A stretch of 64,000 nt of DNA, from the NCBI GenBank assembly GCA_944474755.1, contig OX104119.1:85440896-85504895 (forward strand), read 5' to 3'. The stretch is from Limnoperna fortunei. Its lineage: Eukaryota > Mollusca > Bivalvia > Mytilida > Modiolidae. Positions 38,429 through 51,900 of this stretch are shown piece after piece. Positions within the stretch are counted from its first letter, which is position 1. Each line of letters begins with the position of its first letter. Under the pieces are notes generated by a model that saw only the letters and a program-made list of their open reading frames with translations, did not search any database and was not told where the DNA came from. A program made the translations under genes and the position numbers.

Positions 38429-39507
38429 CCTATATTCCATATTTATCAACTTACTATTGTGGAAAAATAATATTACTGATATTTTCTAAACATGTCACAA
38501 AACAGGTCAACCATGGAAACAGTGTTTTGTTTGATGTGTTTATAATACTTTTAAGAGTGGTAGGGTTAATGTATTAGATGCCTTTATATTTAGACAGGTA
38601 GTGAGAACAGTCTCAGTTTGATAAAGATCAGTTTACATAGATGTTAAAAAAGTGTTTGAAGAAAATAATTACATTTACAACTATTTATTTTTACGTAATG
38701 AAAATATTATTTAAATGTTTTAATTTTTTTTACCTAATAGTCAATGCTAAAACTGTTTTCTCTTTTTAACAGTATTTTTGAAAATTTGTTAGCTAAATCA
38801 TATGATTATGGAAAGACTTTTTCAGCACTGCGTCGGTGAAAATTCCGGTAAGTTGAGATAATTAAATGCTGTTTGACCAATTGTAAGCAACATTAACATG
38901 CAATTTTATAACAGTATCTTAAGAGAAACTGATTCTAGATTGGATGCTGACACGGATATGTATTCATACGCAAAATCTAAAGTACTTGACTAACTGAAAG
39001 CAAATGTAGCCCGTTAGATAGAATGAAAGGGGACAAGTGTATACGAGTTTACAGAAACGTCCACACTTACGATGGGTTTACAAAATGTATTGACATTTAA
39101 ATACTGTATGTTTGTGAATATAGAGATAGTAATACTAAGGAGTAGCCTTGAACATCCGGGTTTAAGGTGAATTGTATGTATAACACCTTATATTTGCCGG
39201 ATAACATTTTCCTAGGTTGGATTTGCTGATTATCGGCAGAAAGAATTCAAGGTCTGAAACACAATGAAGTAACACTGTTATCTTTTCTTCTTGTTTAATT
39301 GTTGTTATTTCTTCTATGTCATCAGTAGTTGGAAATCTTGTATTCTACAATATTTTCTTGCTATCGACAAGACATCTGCAATTTTTCAAATAAAATACTC
39401 ATGGAAAAGTACAACTTGTTGTGTTCCCTGTGGTAATGTTATCTTCAACCGGCTATATAGGTTTTTTTACAAGAAGATAATTTGTGCATTTTCACATTCT
39501 ACAACAG

Positions 39508-39669
39508 GCCTTCGGTTCCTGTTCCACGGACAACAGAGATGTTATTAAACACAATACTGATACGGTTATGGCGGTCCTGAATAATGGACAGGTTCCTGTA
39601 CTCCATGACGATTGTATTTTGAATCAATCGAAAGGATGCGTCATTCTTAGCGGTGATACCATTATACAG
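39508..39669 (+). CDS. Isopentenyl phosphate kinase-like gene, internal exon (copy 1)
   Basis: A phase-0 exon of 54 codons between an acceptor CTACAACAG and donor GTATAATATC. It encodes AFGSCST, then VLNNGQVPVLHDDC and GCVILSGDTIIQ. In isopentenyl phosphate kinases this is the PFxS...PVLHGD...GCxILSGD region of the amino-acid-kinase fold, which binds phosphate and nucleotide. The enzyme makes isopentenyl diphosphate from isopentenyl phosphate and ATP. HDD replaces the usual HGD. The exon joins in phase to 44537-44621. A 22-base candidate upstream micro-exon lies at 38826-38847; more upstream exons were not found, and the Polinton insertion may sit in an upstream intron. Confidence 0.75.
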
Positions 39670-40594
39670 GTATAATATCGATTTTAAGAGTTTTACAAAA
39701 ATTGTATAGTGCTTTATAAAATGTGTAGATACCTTATGAACAGACGCTGAGATCTTCACGAATATGTGTCCACAGCTGTATGACTTGCTACCAGAACTTT
39801 ATGAACATAGGTCCAGAGCTTGAGCAAAAGGCATCAAGAAATTACTGATTTGTTATCCACATCTTAATTAAAAGGTGTCCATAGCAGTTGGAATATGTGT
39901 TCACGTCTTTGTACAGATAAAGAAACACAATCTATTGGAGGACATGACATAAACAATGCTTCTCACTTACGTAAAGATCCTACTCAACATGGTCGTTTAG
40001 AGTGACAGTACGTAATGGTGGACGTCTACAATGCTGAACGTTTGCTTGTATCTGGAGGCAATATCATTTTCTCACTTAGTTATATGTGTCATTCCATACT
40101 ACGCCAGATTAAAAGAACCTATATGCTTTTTGTTTGGATTTATTATTTACTTATACGTTTGTTTGATTGTGGTTTAAACTCCCTCTAGGGCAACCTAATT
40201 AGCAAATAAATTTTATTGTTTTTATTAAGAGTTGTCTTTCATAGGTAGTTATTTTTTTTAATTTCAGTGGCGATATCAAGATAATTAAGAAATCAATCAT
40301 GGTCCAATTTCATGGATAATATGGCATTCATTATACTCATGAATTTTTTGTAAAATATCATGAATATAATGCCTACCCATACTTTAATAATCCATAAAAT
40401 TGTAGCAACCATGAATTATTTCGATTCTGATATGAAAATATAGAAATTATACATTTCACGCCTACATAGGTAAAGGTTTATTTTTGGCTATTCAAATTTC
40501 CTCGATTCTCCCTTGTTACAAAATTATCATTATTATTCTCGTGTAAAACTTGGTAGAAAAAGGGAAGAAATATACACTAAAAACAAACTAAGAT

Positions 40595-40995
40595 AACACG
40601 TCCATATTCTATTCGATGCCTGTATTGTTTACATGTCACAAATCTACCTTGACTTTTGCTGCGTTGTGTTTTCAAGGGACCTTTGTTGCTCACAATGTCG
40701 TTCAATGCAATCCGCGAGACTTCCCCACCCTCCATCGCAGACGAATTTATCAAAATAAAAAAAACAACCGTCAAAATGTTGATTAACTGTGGAAAATAAT
40801 TGTTGATTTAAATTTGCATCATTTTGAATCTACAACACGAGCATAAGCTCGACCAAATTTAAGAAGTTTTCATTTGTTACACAAACACAGCAACACAGTC
40901 ACAGACACGATAACTGATGAACAATGAAGCATTCAATTTTGTCGTTCTTTGGTCTAATGTTTAAATTATTTTGTTATTGTTAATAAATGCCGGAA
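40595..40995 (-). repeat. Inverted segment between duplication copies
   Basis: Reverse complement of about 43785-44190, with shared blocks such as GACGGTTGTTTTTTTTATTTTG and CTGCGATGGAGGG on the opposite strand. Confidence 0.75.
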
Positions 40996-41572
40996 TGTTT
41001 GTTTTACCGGTTGAAAAATGACATGCAATATTCTTTGCGGTCCGTTCGCGACCATCACAATGTACATCAATGCATTTCTAAATAAATGATGAGTAAATCG
41101 TATCTCCTCTGGTCACTGCAAAATACTGAAAATTAAAAATAACACAGCACCAAACAGTTACCAGAAATGATAACGATATAAAATACAAAATATCGAAAAC
41201 AATCAAATGTGAAACTGACACACATTCCTTTGGAAAATCAGTCAGATACCTTGGCAACATAAATTTGAAATAATGCAGTTCGTCAAGGGGCAAAATATTA
41301 AAAACACAAAATTTATCAACCTCATATTATAATTAACAGTAAAATAAAAAATTCTCATTCACAAACTATTACATAAACGATTAAAATGACAAACCTTACA
41401 GAGGATCAATGAAAAATCGTCCATTCATTACACAACATTCCGTTAGAATGACATTGACGCTAAATAACGAAGCACGCCGTTTTTCACAGATCAATTCAAC
41501 AAAAAAGTAGTTCTTAAAAAAAAATATGTTCTAAATTGACCAAAAATGTTCTTATTGAAAATTACCGATAAA

Positions 41573-41700
41573 AGGAATATAGTACATTTTGTTTGTCATA
41601 CGGACTGTATCACGGCTAAACGTATCAGGTTCGCTCTACGGGCTCACCTGATAATTGCCGTGATTAAGTCTGTATCATAAACAAAACGTCCTATATTCCA
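41573..41700. mobile_element. Foldback element in duplication copy 2
   Basis: Same hairpin as in copy 1; here the arms extend outward to GGAATATAG and CTATATTCC. Confidence 0.6.
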
Positions 41701-42751
41701 TATTTATCAACTTACTATTGTGGAAAAATAATATTACTGATATTTTCTAAACATGTCACAAAAGAGGTTACCATGCAAACAGTGTTTTGTTTTGTGTGTT
41801 AATACTTTTAAGAGTGGTAGGGTTAATGTATTAGATGCCTTTATTTTAAGACAGGTAGTGAGAACAGTCTCAGATTGATAAAAATCAGTTAACATAGATG
41901 TTAAAGACGTGTTTGAAGAAAATAATTACATTTACAACTATTTATTTTTACGTAATGAAAATATTATTTAAATGTTTTCATTTGTTTTTTACCTAATAGT
42001 CAATGATAAAACTGTTCTCCCTTTTTCAACAATATTTTTGAAAATTTGTTAGCTAAATCATATGATTATGGAAAGACTTTTTTAGCATTGCGTCAACGCG
42101 GTGGGAATTCCTGTAAGTTGAGATAATTAAATGCTGTTTGAACAATTGTAAGCAACATTAACATGCAAGGTCAACACGGACGTTATTATGGGTGTAAAAT
42201 ATTTTATGACAGTTTTTATAGAAAAAGCTGATTCTCGATTGGATGCTGTCGCGGATATGTATTCATGCGCAAAATCTGAAGTACTTGACTAATTGAAAGC
42301 AAATGTAGCCTTTTAGATAGAATGGAAGGGGCAAGTGTATACAAGTTAACAGAAACGTCCACACTTACGGTGGGTTTACAAAATATATTGTCATTTAAAT
42401 ACTGTATGTTTGTGAATATAGAGATAGTAATACTAAGGAGTAGCCTTAAACATCCGGGTTCAAGGTGAATTGTATGTAAAACAACTTATTTTTTGCCGGA
42501 TAAAATTTTCCTGGGTTGGATTTGCTGATTAACGGCAGAAAAAATTAAAGGTGTGAAGCACAACTTTTCTTCTATGTCATCAGTAGTTGGAAATCTTGTT
42601 TTCTACAATACTTTCTTGCTATTGATAAGATTTCTGCATATTTTCAAATAGAATGCTCATAGTAAAGCTTGTTGTGCTCCATGTGGTAAAGCTATCTTCA
42701 CCCAGCTATAAAGGTTTTTAACATTTTGTACATTTTAACATTCTACAACAG

Positions 42752-42869
42752 GCCTTCTGACACGATTATGACGGTCCTGAAAAATGGACTGGTTCCTGTA
42801 CTCCATGGCGATTGTGTTTTAGACCAGTCGAAGGGATGCGTCATTCTTAGTGGTGATACCATTATACAG
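42752..42869 (+). pseudogene. Isopentenyl phosphate kinase-like exon, copy 2, frameshifted
   Basis: Same acceptor and donor as the copy-1 exon. It has lost 44 bases after GCCTTC, so its 118 bases are not a multiple of three. The remaining part encodes VLKNGLVPVLHGDC and GCVILSGDTIIQ, closer to the family consensus than copy 1 (HGD kept). Inclusion would break the reading frame, so it is probably skipped. Confidence 0.75.
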
Positions 42870-43784
42870 GTATAGTACAGATTTTAAGAGTTTAACAAAA
42901 AATGTATAGTGCTTTATAAAATGTTTAGATACCTTATAAACAGACGCTGAGATCTTCACGAATATGTGTCCACAGCTGTATGACTTGCTACCAGAACTTT
43001 ATGAACATATGTCCAGAGCTTGAGCAAAAGGCATCAAGAAATTACTGAATTGTTATCCACATCTTAATTAAAAGGTGTCCATAGCAGTTGGAATATGTGT
43101 TCACGTCTTACTTCGTACAGATACAGAAACACAATCTATTGGAGGACACGGCATAAACAATGCTACTCACTCACGTAAAGATCCTACTCAACATGGTCGT
43201 TTAGAGTGGTACGTAATGGTGGACGTCTACAATGCTGAACGTTTGCTTGTATCTGGAGGCAATATTATTTTCTCACTTAGTTATATGTATCATTCCATAC
43301 TGCGCCGAATTAATAGAACCTTACTGTATGCTTTTTATTTGTATTTATTTTTTACTTATACGTTTGTTTGATTGTGGATTAAACTCCCTCTAGGGCAACC
43401 TAATTAGCAAATAAGTTTTATTGTTTTTATTAAGAGTTGTCTTTCTTAGGAAGTTATTTTTTTTTTAATTTCAGTGGCGATATTAAGATAATTAAGAAAT
43501 CAATCATGGTCCAATTTTATGGATTATATTGCATCCATAATACTCATGAATATTTTGTAAAATGTCATGAATATAATGCTACCCATATTTAAATAATCCA
43601 TAAAATTGTAGCAACCATGAATTGTTTCGATTCTGATATGAAAATATAGAAATTATACATTAGGTGTATGTTTGGCTCTTCCAATTTCTGAGATCCTCCC
43701 TTGTTACTAAATTGTCATTATTTTTTTCGTGTAAAACTTAGTAGAAAAAAGGGAAGAAATATACATTAAAAACAAACTTACATA

Positions 43785-44195
43785 CCGGTATTTATTAACA
43801 ATAACAAAATAATTTAAACATTAGACCAAAGAACGACAAAATTGAATGCTTCATTGTTCATCAGTTACCGTGTCTGTGACTGTGTTGATGTGTTTGTGTA
43901 ACAAATGAAAACTTCTTAAATTTGGTCGAGCTTATGCTTCTGTTGTAGATTGAAAATGATGCAAATTTAAATCAACAATTATTTTCCACAGTTAATCAAC
44001 ATTTTGACGGTTGTTTTTTTTATTTTGATAAATTCGTCTGCGATGGAGGGGGGAGTCTCGCAGTTTGCATTGAACGACATTGTGAGCAACAAAGTTCACT
44101 TGAAAACACAACGCAGCAAAAGTCAAGGTAGATTTGTGACATGTAAACAATACAGGCATCGAATAGAATATGGACGTGTTATCGAAAAGTAAAAA
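43785..44195 (+). repeat. Inverted partner of 40595-40995
   Basis: Opposite orientation copy of the segment between the two duplications, beginning TTTATTAACAATAACAAAATA. The ORFs at 44004 and on the minus strand lie within it and are not genes. Confidence 0.75.
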
Positions 44196-44536
44196 AGGCA
44201 AGCAAAAACATCAGGGTTGTGATTTTTGAAATGGCTGAAACATGTTTTATTGAATATTTAAAAAGAGTTTTGTTTCCAAAGCGTTTGAAGGACGTAATAT
44301 TAGAATGCATGTTTTAACGGTAGCATAACTGTTTACCACTAGTAGAGGCTATAAAAGACAACAAAATATTTCTATGAACATCTATGAGTCTATCACGTGA
44401 CAATGTACTAGGATACAAGTTTTGATGAAATACTCTCCCACAAATGACACAGTAATACAAAAGGCCACAGTTTTAACACATGCTAACATTTACATATCAG
44501 TACATAAATTACATTTAGGATTGAACTATTTTTCAG

Positions 44537-44621
44537 ACATTTTGTAAAGTCTTAGAGGTTCCGGAAGTGGTGTTCCTGACAGATGTGGACGGAATATTCA
44601 ATAAATCACCAAGTAATATGG
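44537..44621 (+). CDS. Isopentenyl phosphate kinase-like gene, exon
   Basis: Acceptor TTTTTCAG, donor GTATGTGT. The 85 bases encode VLEVPEVVFLTDVDGIFNKSP, matching the conserved VVFLTDVDGVYxxxP nucleotide-binding block of isopentenyl phosphate kinases. It starts in phase 0 from the previous exon and ends in phase 1, which fits the next exon at 46273. Confidence 0.8.
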
Positions 44622-44811
44622 GTATGTGTAACAGTTAAAATATCAAAGTTCAAGTATAGTTGTGGCATATAAATTAATTTTCTTAAAATATTTACAGAAT
44701 GAGAGATATATCATAAACAAGGCCACTTTCTCTAGTTTCAAGACGACCCAACTTACTTTCAAACGAACATGAATTTCCTGCATTTGTTCTCAATTGATCC
44801 GGTATGCCATA

Positions 44812-44995
44812 GCTGGCTGTAATAGCAGACCTATCTGCGTTGTAGCAGGTAATAAGTATATAGCTAGTCTTAATCGACTGAGCTAAAGGAGTACTTCTTT
44901 CGCTCACTTGTTTAGAGGGCAAGCTGGCAATACTGAGATCCCGCATTCGATCCGGGAGTTGGCATCACGTTAAGTCATGCTCGACCGTTACACTT
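44812..44995 (+). repeat. tRNA-derived SINE-like element, copy B
   Basis: Matches the reverse complement of 12715-12945: GCGTTGTAGCAGGTA, ATCGACTGAGCTAA, CAATACTGAGATCCCG. Part of an ORF on the opposite strand covers it by chance. Confidence 0.55.
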
Positions 44996-45449
44996 GCATT
45001 GAGTCTGCTTGCAAACGTCACAAATTTCTTTGCTTTAGATTTATAAGCTGAGGTTACAATAAAAAAAAAAACGATTCGTCCGCGCCTTCAACAAGATTTG
45101 CTTTAGATACCATATGTTTATTGATAAATATTAATCCCGTGTAAAGATACGATTGTAGATAGTTTTTCCAATTTTGTAATTCAGTACATAGTGGTTGTGC
45201 TGCGATGATCATTTTATACACCTATAGCTGACTAGTGGTATTTAATACCCAACCTTTTTATCAACATACCAACACACAAACTTCAGTAATGAAAGCTGGT
45301 TAGGCATGTCATGAACCTGGTTATTTTTTGTTATTACCTTCATTTACATAAAATTGTAATTAACAATATAGCAGTCAGGTAAAATACTGCTACAAATTAA
45401 CATGATAGATGCATGACGTACACTGTTGCGAGAAAAGGTACAAAACTGG

Positions 45450-45990
45450 TCGTGATAGTTTTGTGTAGAGCCACTGTGGTCAGGATGGTTCTGTGTAGAG
45501 CCACTCTGGTCTGAATGGTTTTGTGTAGAGCCACTCTGGTCAAGATAGTTCTGTGTAGAGCCACTCTGGTCAGGATAGTTTTGTGTAGTGCCACTCTGGT
45601 CAGAATGGTTCTGTGTAGAGCCACTCTGGTCAGGATGGTTCTGTGTAGAGCCACTCTGGTCAGGATGGTTTTGTGTAGAGCCACTCTGGTCAGAATGGTT
45701 TTGTCTAGAGCCACTCTGGTCAGGATAGTTCTGTGTAGAGCCACTCTGGACAGGATGGTTCTGTGTAGAGTCAATCTGGTCAGGATGGTTCTGTGTAGAG
45801 CCACTCTGGTCAGGATGGCCCTGTGTAGATCCACTCTGGTCAGGATGGTTCTGTGTAGAGCCACTCTGGTTAGGATAGTTCTGTGTAGAGCCACTCTGGT
45901 GTGTAGAGCCACTCTGGTCAGGATGGTTCTGCGTAGAGTCACTCTGGTTAGGATGGTTTGGTGAAGAGCCACATTGGTCAAAATCGTTCT
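45450..45990 (+). repeat. 30-bp minisatellite, about 18 units
   Basis: Unit close to GGTTCTGTGTAGAGCCACTC plus TGGTCAGGAT, repeated head to tail with point changes and one truncated unit near 45900. Because 30 is a multiple of three, open frames appear on both strands; these are not genes. It lies in the intron before the last kinase exon. Confidence 0.95.
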
Positions 45991-46272
45991 GTCGATCCGC
46001 TCTGGTAAGGATAGTTTTGAGCAGTTCTGTTCAGGAAGGGTTTTTGCTTTTGGCCAAAAACACAGAAACCTGAAACTGATGACATGGAAAATAATAAATT
46101 GAAAAAACATGTATATGTACTATAGACTGTTAAAATGTAAAGCTACACTTGAAATGAACATTTATTCCTAGCCATAGTCAATATGTATGACAGTTTTTTT
46201 GTGATGCTACTCAGATCGGTTTAACTTTGTGTTTAAAGTGACATTTTCTGCTTGATTATTTTGTTTTTTCAG

Positions 46273-46520
46273 ACGCCATACTGATTACAGAAGTAACAGT
46301 TGACTCTTCAGGATACTTATCTAGACCAATTGAAACAAAAGATTCTAAATTTGACGTAACGGGTGGCATAGAACTAAAACTGAAAACAGCAAAGAATATT
46401 GTGCTCGATTCTAAAGGTAGAACTTCGGTCTGGATTTGTAACGTAACGTGTACACCATCGTCTGTACTCATGAAAACCTCGAGATGTAACGGCACTCATT
46501 TTAAACTTTATAAAACATAG
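46273..46520 (+). CDS. Isopentenyl phosphate kinase-like gene, last exon
   Basis: Acceptor TTGTTTTTTCAG. With one base carried from the previous exon it encodes AILITEVTVDSSGYLSRP, then KFDVTGGIELKLKTAKNIV, VWICN and SRCNGTHFKL before TAG at 46518-46520. TDVTGGMxxK is the signature near the C terminus of isopentenyl phosphate kinases, and the closing G/N-GT motif also fits. Together the three exons give the C-terminal two thirds of the enzyme. Confidence 0.82.
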
Positions 46521-46742
46521 AAAATTACTTTTATCTTTAGGGCCTTGATTACCTGTATCTTTAGAGCTAAGATTACCTCTATCTATAGAGCTAAGATTAC
46601 CTTTAGCAAAAAGTATATTTGCCCTGCTGTATATGTTACGGTGTGATGGCGTGCCATAAATACAGACGTAAAGGGGCAAATTCCTCCTCATATTGTGTTG
46701 TGAACGTATTATTACTGATTACGTGACCTGATGAAAATCAAG

Positions 46743-47005
46743 ACATCAGGCGAGAAAACAAATAGTATTGTTTATTTTAAAATGGCTTAAGCGGAAAAAG
46801 ACAATCGGGAAAATACAGCATCGCATTGTTTTACAGAAGTGCACTGAGACAAGTTAATGCGTAAGATACCGGAAAACAAGGCATCAGGCGAGAAAACAAA
46901 TAGTAGTGTTTATTTTCAAATGGCTTAAGCGGAAAAAGACAATCGGGAAAATACAGCATCGCATTGTTTTTCAGAAGTGCACTGAGACAAGTTAAGGCTT
47001 AACAT
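46743..47005 (+). repeat. Tandem duplication, about 135 bp x 2
   Basis: CATCAGGCGAGAAAACAAAT to GCACTGAGACAAGTTAA occurs twice in a row (46743-46865 and 46881-46998). A related block recurs inverted at 50835-50905 and directly at 53968-54050, so this is a dispersed repeat, possibly the ends of a 4.2-kb non-coding element. Confidence 0.7.
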
Positions 47006-48792
47006 ACCGAAAAACACTTCAAGTTTTGTTTCAAAGTTTAACCCAAGGACGTAACATGTACTTAACCAAAAGCCAATTTTAAAAGCTTAGTACAATCTAG
47101 AAATCTAGACTATATATGTAAAAGTAACATAATTATTGAAGTTAAAGGTTTATCACGTAGCGTGAGCAGTTGTTTTTGAAGTAAAAATTCATGTGGTTAT
47201 GGCATATAATAGTTTAAACAACCCTCAATATTAATGTTTGAGCTTTCAGCCAGCGTTGGTTTGATGTTGCAATAAGATTGTATTATTCATACTAAATATA
47301 AACTTTGAAAATCGATGTAATAGCTGATATAAATCACGTCCCAACTACCTAATTCTTTTTACCTGTCAATCACACTGAGATCAAACACAAAATCGAATAA
47401 TGGAATATTTCATACATCACATTTACATTGCAAAATTCTAATTCTGGAAAATACATATATTTCTAAGGAACTTTCAAGAAACGGTTTCTGCAACGAAAAT
47501 CCGAGACGAAAATAATCTATAGAAGGACCACCGAGACATATTCTGGAGGAATAACAAACTAATTACAGATTACAGATTTAAAACATTATGCATTTTTTCT
47601 AAGACTATCCCAAAGTCAGGTTAGTAGGTTTCGTCAATAGATTTTTCTCGCCATGTTAAATATTCATTTGATATTCCGTTGACATTATGGACACATTACT
47701 TCCTTTTGCAATTTGATAAATATTTGTTTGTCACAAGTCATTTTCAGACTACTAGGATTCCGAACTAAATTCCTGATTTCAAGAACTGATGCATGAGTTT
47801 TCATGTAATTATCTGTAATTAGGATTCCTGTCGTTTTAATTATTTTATAGATTAAAAATATTTTTGTCCGAATAGATTAAATCTTTTTTACACGTCAAAG
47901 TTATAGCTGAGATATTGATTAATGGGTACGTCTTCAATTTATTAGATACTTCTATCAATAACACGCATTTAGATCTAGGATAATGATAATGTTACATCTC
48001 ATTATATATTAAGGACATTTCCGCAATGTAACGTTAGTTAAAAATAATATAGCCGAACACTGAACTAAATTAGAGTTAACTTTCTTTGACTACAATGGCG
48101 TCATTAAAATTGTTATCACAACAAGAGTACCACGTTGGTTATCAATATTGTTCGATCTAGAGATCACTAAGCATGTTCAGTCTTTTGATCTAGTTAACAT
48201 GTTTGATCTTCAGAGCTTGAAAGCAGTTTGATCTTTAGATCATGTTTAAAATGTAATTACAATTGCCTGAGTATAACGAGGTGTTGTCTATGTTTTAACA
48301 AGCCTTATATGTGAACATAACTGTAGTAAAGTCATTTGTGCATATGACAAAAACATTTATTACATCAATAGAATTTTTCGTGTTTCTGATTGGTCTTAAA
48401 ACAACTTTCGGGTCACCGATAAATCGCAAAGTACTCAAATTAAATAAAGATATGTAAATTTGTCTTTTCTTGCTGCACGATTCCGAAGCACAGTAGTCAA
48501 CCGGAATCCAATGTTGACATGGTTTGTACCAGTTCAAGTCTGTTTTTCATGACTGTTCGAACATAACTTTAAATTTCAGTTTTAGTGGTCATTGAATCAT
48601 CTATAATTATTTATATTCTTTTCAATATTTTAAATGTGATGAAACTGTAACTTCTGGCAAATCAATATCATAGTGCCGTATTACCAACAAATATTTAGGA
48701 TAACCAGCATTACAACAATTACAAAATATAAGCATCTTCTGTTTTTCTGATAAAAAAAGATTGCGATTTTATTCATATAATAAAACAATTAC
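47006..48792. other. Non-coding, nothing recognised
   Basis: AT-rich. AACACTTCAAGTTTTGTTT near 47010 is matched in inverse at about 50786-50810, supporting a large inverted-repeat element, but no coding sequence is present. Confidence 0.45.
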
Positions 48793-48922
48793 TGACTGAT
48801 ATACGGTCGCTATCAGGATTTCTCATTCCTCAAAAGTGTATATTCACCTCGCGTAATGGCTCGGTGAATATTACATTTTTTCTGGCTGATAAATCCTGAT
48901 AGCGACTTATATCAAATTCATT
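48793..48922. mobile_element. Foldback MITE
   Basis: Arms GGTCGCTATCAGGATTT and AAATCCTGATAGCGAC are inverted copies; an inner hairpin TATTCACCTCG / CGGTGAATA lies between. Confidence 0.65.
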
Positions 48923-51900
48923 AATTGTATACTATCTTTGTGCTGAAGTTGCTATATTGTATTTTGTTTTATTTTACACAGCTTTAATGTCGATTGTATT
49001 CGTTACAAAGGACATAATACTACAAACCGTCTTCTCTTCATACATACCGTGGTAGTCAAGACTGTCTTATGTCAATCCTCAATTGCTTATTGTTTGTTAG
49101 TGGCTTCAGTTCCCTAAACATAGGACTGCTTTACATTAAACGTACTCCAAAAGTATTAAATATATTATGTATGTTTTGAATGTAAGACATTATAACAAAA
49201 AATTGTATTGTCGTATAAATGACGTATTGGTTGAATCGTAAAAACCCATCATTTAAGAGTTATAAAGTTATAACAGCAGACCTTAATGCGTTTGGGTAGT
49301 GTTACGCACAATGCACTAATGCAGATTTCGCTAAAAGTGTAGGCTCATTGTAGCCGATACAAAAGACTAAATTCTTTTTAAAGTTGTGTTCCGTTGGTGT
49401 ATCCCTTAATTTTATTTTTGTTAACCAGTTTTCATCCTTAAAATGATGAAATATCGCTGGCCTGACGTTATACAAACAATTAACCTGATGGAGTTATTCC
49501 ATTTCTTTATTTTTTTATTGTCCTAAATACCGGTGTATATAAACTACTGCTTCGTGCACGTTAGGAATTTTAATAATTTAATAATCAATAGTTTTGAACA
49601 ATACATGTCTAATATCAAAAAAGACTACCGTTATATGAATGCAACCCTCTGACAAAATTACTTGCCTATTTAGTACATTAATTCAGATTTAAAAAGAAAA
49701 TGTGCTCATGAAAAACAGAGAAGCACTTGTACCTTTACACATGTCCCGATAAAGTGTCTCATTCAGACGATTAATGCATTAAAAATCTGATCTACAGATT
49801 CAATCGATTCATAGAAAAAAAATTAATGATAATAGACTCAAGACGATAGTAAAACGAAGTTACAGATAATTACAACTAAAGGTATTACTTTTTGAAATCA
49901 GAAATTTACATCGGAATCCGAATTGGTTATGAATATTTAATAGATAACAAACTTAACATTGTAATATTAAACTCTCTTTAGTATTATCGACTACATTATT
50001 ATTTGTATTGGTTTCTCAATCTATTATGGCAAAAAATGCAATGAATAACCTTTAAATGCGATATGTCTAAACGTAAAAGCGCTTCCTTCATGACATGTAC
50101 AATTTACATTTATTGTCTGCCTTATTGGCAACGATGCATTTATAAGTAGACAAAAGTTTATAAATAATGTCGTGGATTGAATTTCTTATATCGCTGTGAT
50201 GAACATGATTTTAAATTTAAGATGATTATTTTTAATATTTATTGATTTTGTAACTTTCAGAACAATTGTTTCAGCTATACTCGTGACAAAATAACACAAA
50301 CAAGAATTTCACTGTCATCCAGAATTAGTTGCCTTTGTATATACTATTTTCGTTTCGGAATGTTTTTAAAAATATTTGTGTTTTCCATACGTAGAATTGG
50401 TAATTTTTAATTTGATTTGATGTACGAAATATAAAATCGATGTTCAAATTTTAATCTCAGTATGATTGACATGTAACTACAATTAACAACTTTGCAATAT
50501 TTCATCGATTGTTATGTTTAACGCTAAGTATGAATCATAAAATCCGATTGCAACATTAATTTAACGCTGGGTAAAGGTTAAATCATTAATCTGCTAATGT
50601 TAACATTGACGGTCCTTCAAATTATTGTATCCCACAGGCACATGGATTTTTACAAAAAACAATACTGACTTAACGTATTTAAAAGTCTTATGTAAATTAA
50701 TTAATTTTGCTTAGTCTCTAAATACTAAGTATTTGTATTTTTACAAGTGGATTGAGGTTTATTACATACTACTTCCTAGTGTAAAAAAACTTGAAGTGTT
50801 ATGGGGTATTTAAAGTGAAATCTTGTACCGATGGCCTTCTTCCGCTTAAGCCGTTAATGAATAAACAATAATCATTGTTGATTTTTCCTGATGCCCTTAT
50901 TTCCACCAAGGTAGTTATTTATTATGTATAGTTTTTGTAATATTTCTGATGACAATACTTCTACTACGATCTGTCAAGAAAATACACCTCCAAATTACTA
51001 AAGATTTAACAAAAGTCATTTTGATATTGCTCTGTTCTTTATCTGTCATTTATGATGTAGCGCGTATTGGTGATATCTCACCAAAAAATCCACTTAAATA
51101 CCGTTTGAATTAACTGAGAAATCACATGTTATGTGTAATAAATTAATTACAAGTGTTACCTACATATGGGATAAATAAAATAATATTTTGCCATATCTTG
51201 CTTCAACTTCTTTTTATATATTCAACCTAAAATGAATAAATACTATAAGTGTAAGAGGTAAGAGTGCTTCCTTGATTACACGCGGTATGTATTATGGGGT
51301 ATGTAAATACGCAAACTACTATATGCTCCAATGAATACAATTTTAATATGTTAAAATCTGAATGTATTCCTTATATTTGAATAATTGATCGATAAATAAT
51401 TTTAAAATAATTATAATTGAAATACAATTATTATTCGAAAAACTTCAGTATTTAATAGTAATTCGATTAGATTGAGCCTGATATTTAAGACAAAGTGAAA
51501 TGTGTTGTTGAAACATCGAATCTAGTAGAGAGTCAACACAATGTCGCGAATCAAGATAGACATAGACAAATAAAGACTATACGTACTAGTCAAGACAGGT
51601 TTCAGTCTGGTTTAAACACGTTCAAGACTATTTTAGAAATTCTAGCGAATACGATGTCGAATGCAATGTTAGACTAAATTTCTGCAAATTTTGACAAAAA
51701 TACAATCCATATTAAGATCAAGTAAAATAAATAATTTTAAAACACGATCAGTAACCGTGTAAATGTAAGTATCATTAATACATTGTTTGATTGATTTGAT
51801 ACTTGCAGATAGCAGTATTTTACAATGTAGCTATATTCATTATGAGAACAAGTTAAATTACAATATATTCGGGAAAGATGGACTAAATGGCAAACAATTT

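Larger units (their letters stand above)
37797..40570 (+). repeat. Segmental duplication, copy 1
   Basis: Matches 41061-43770 in the same orientation over most of its length, with small indels. It includes a foldback element, a kinase exon and intron sequence. The offset at the start is 3264 bp. Confidence 0.85.
41061..43770 (+). repeat. Segmental duplication, copy 2
   Basis: Direct copy of 37797-40570 with scattered substitutions and indels. Its version of the kinase exon is damaged. Confidence 0.85.

Noticed and set aside
45450..45990. Possible CRISPR array
   Set aside because: Units are contiguous with no unique spacers, and the DNA is animal.
45397..46110. 237-residue ORF of RTILTRVALH-type repeats and its antisense partner
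   Set aside because: Both are by-products of a 30-bp minisatellite, which keeps any frame open.
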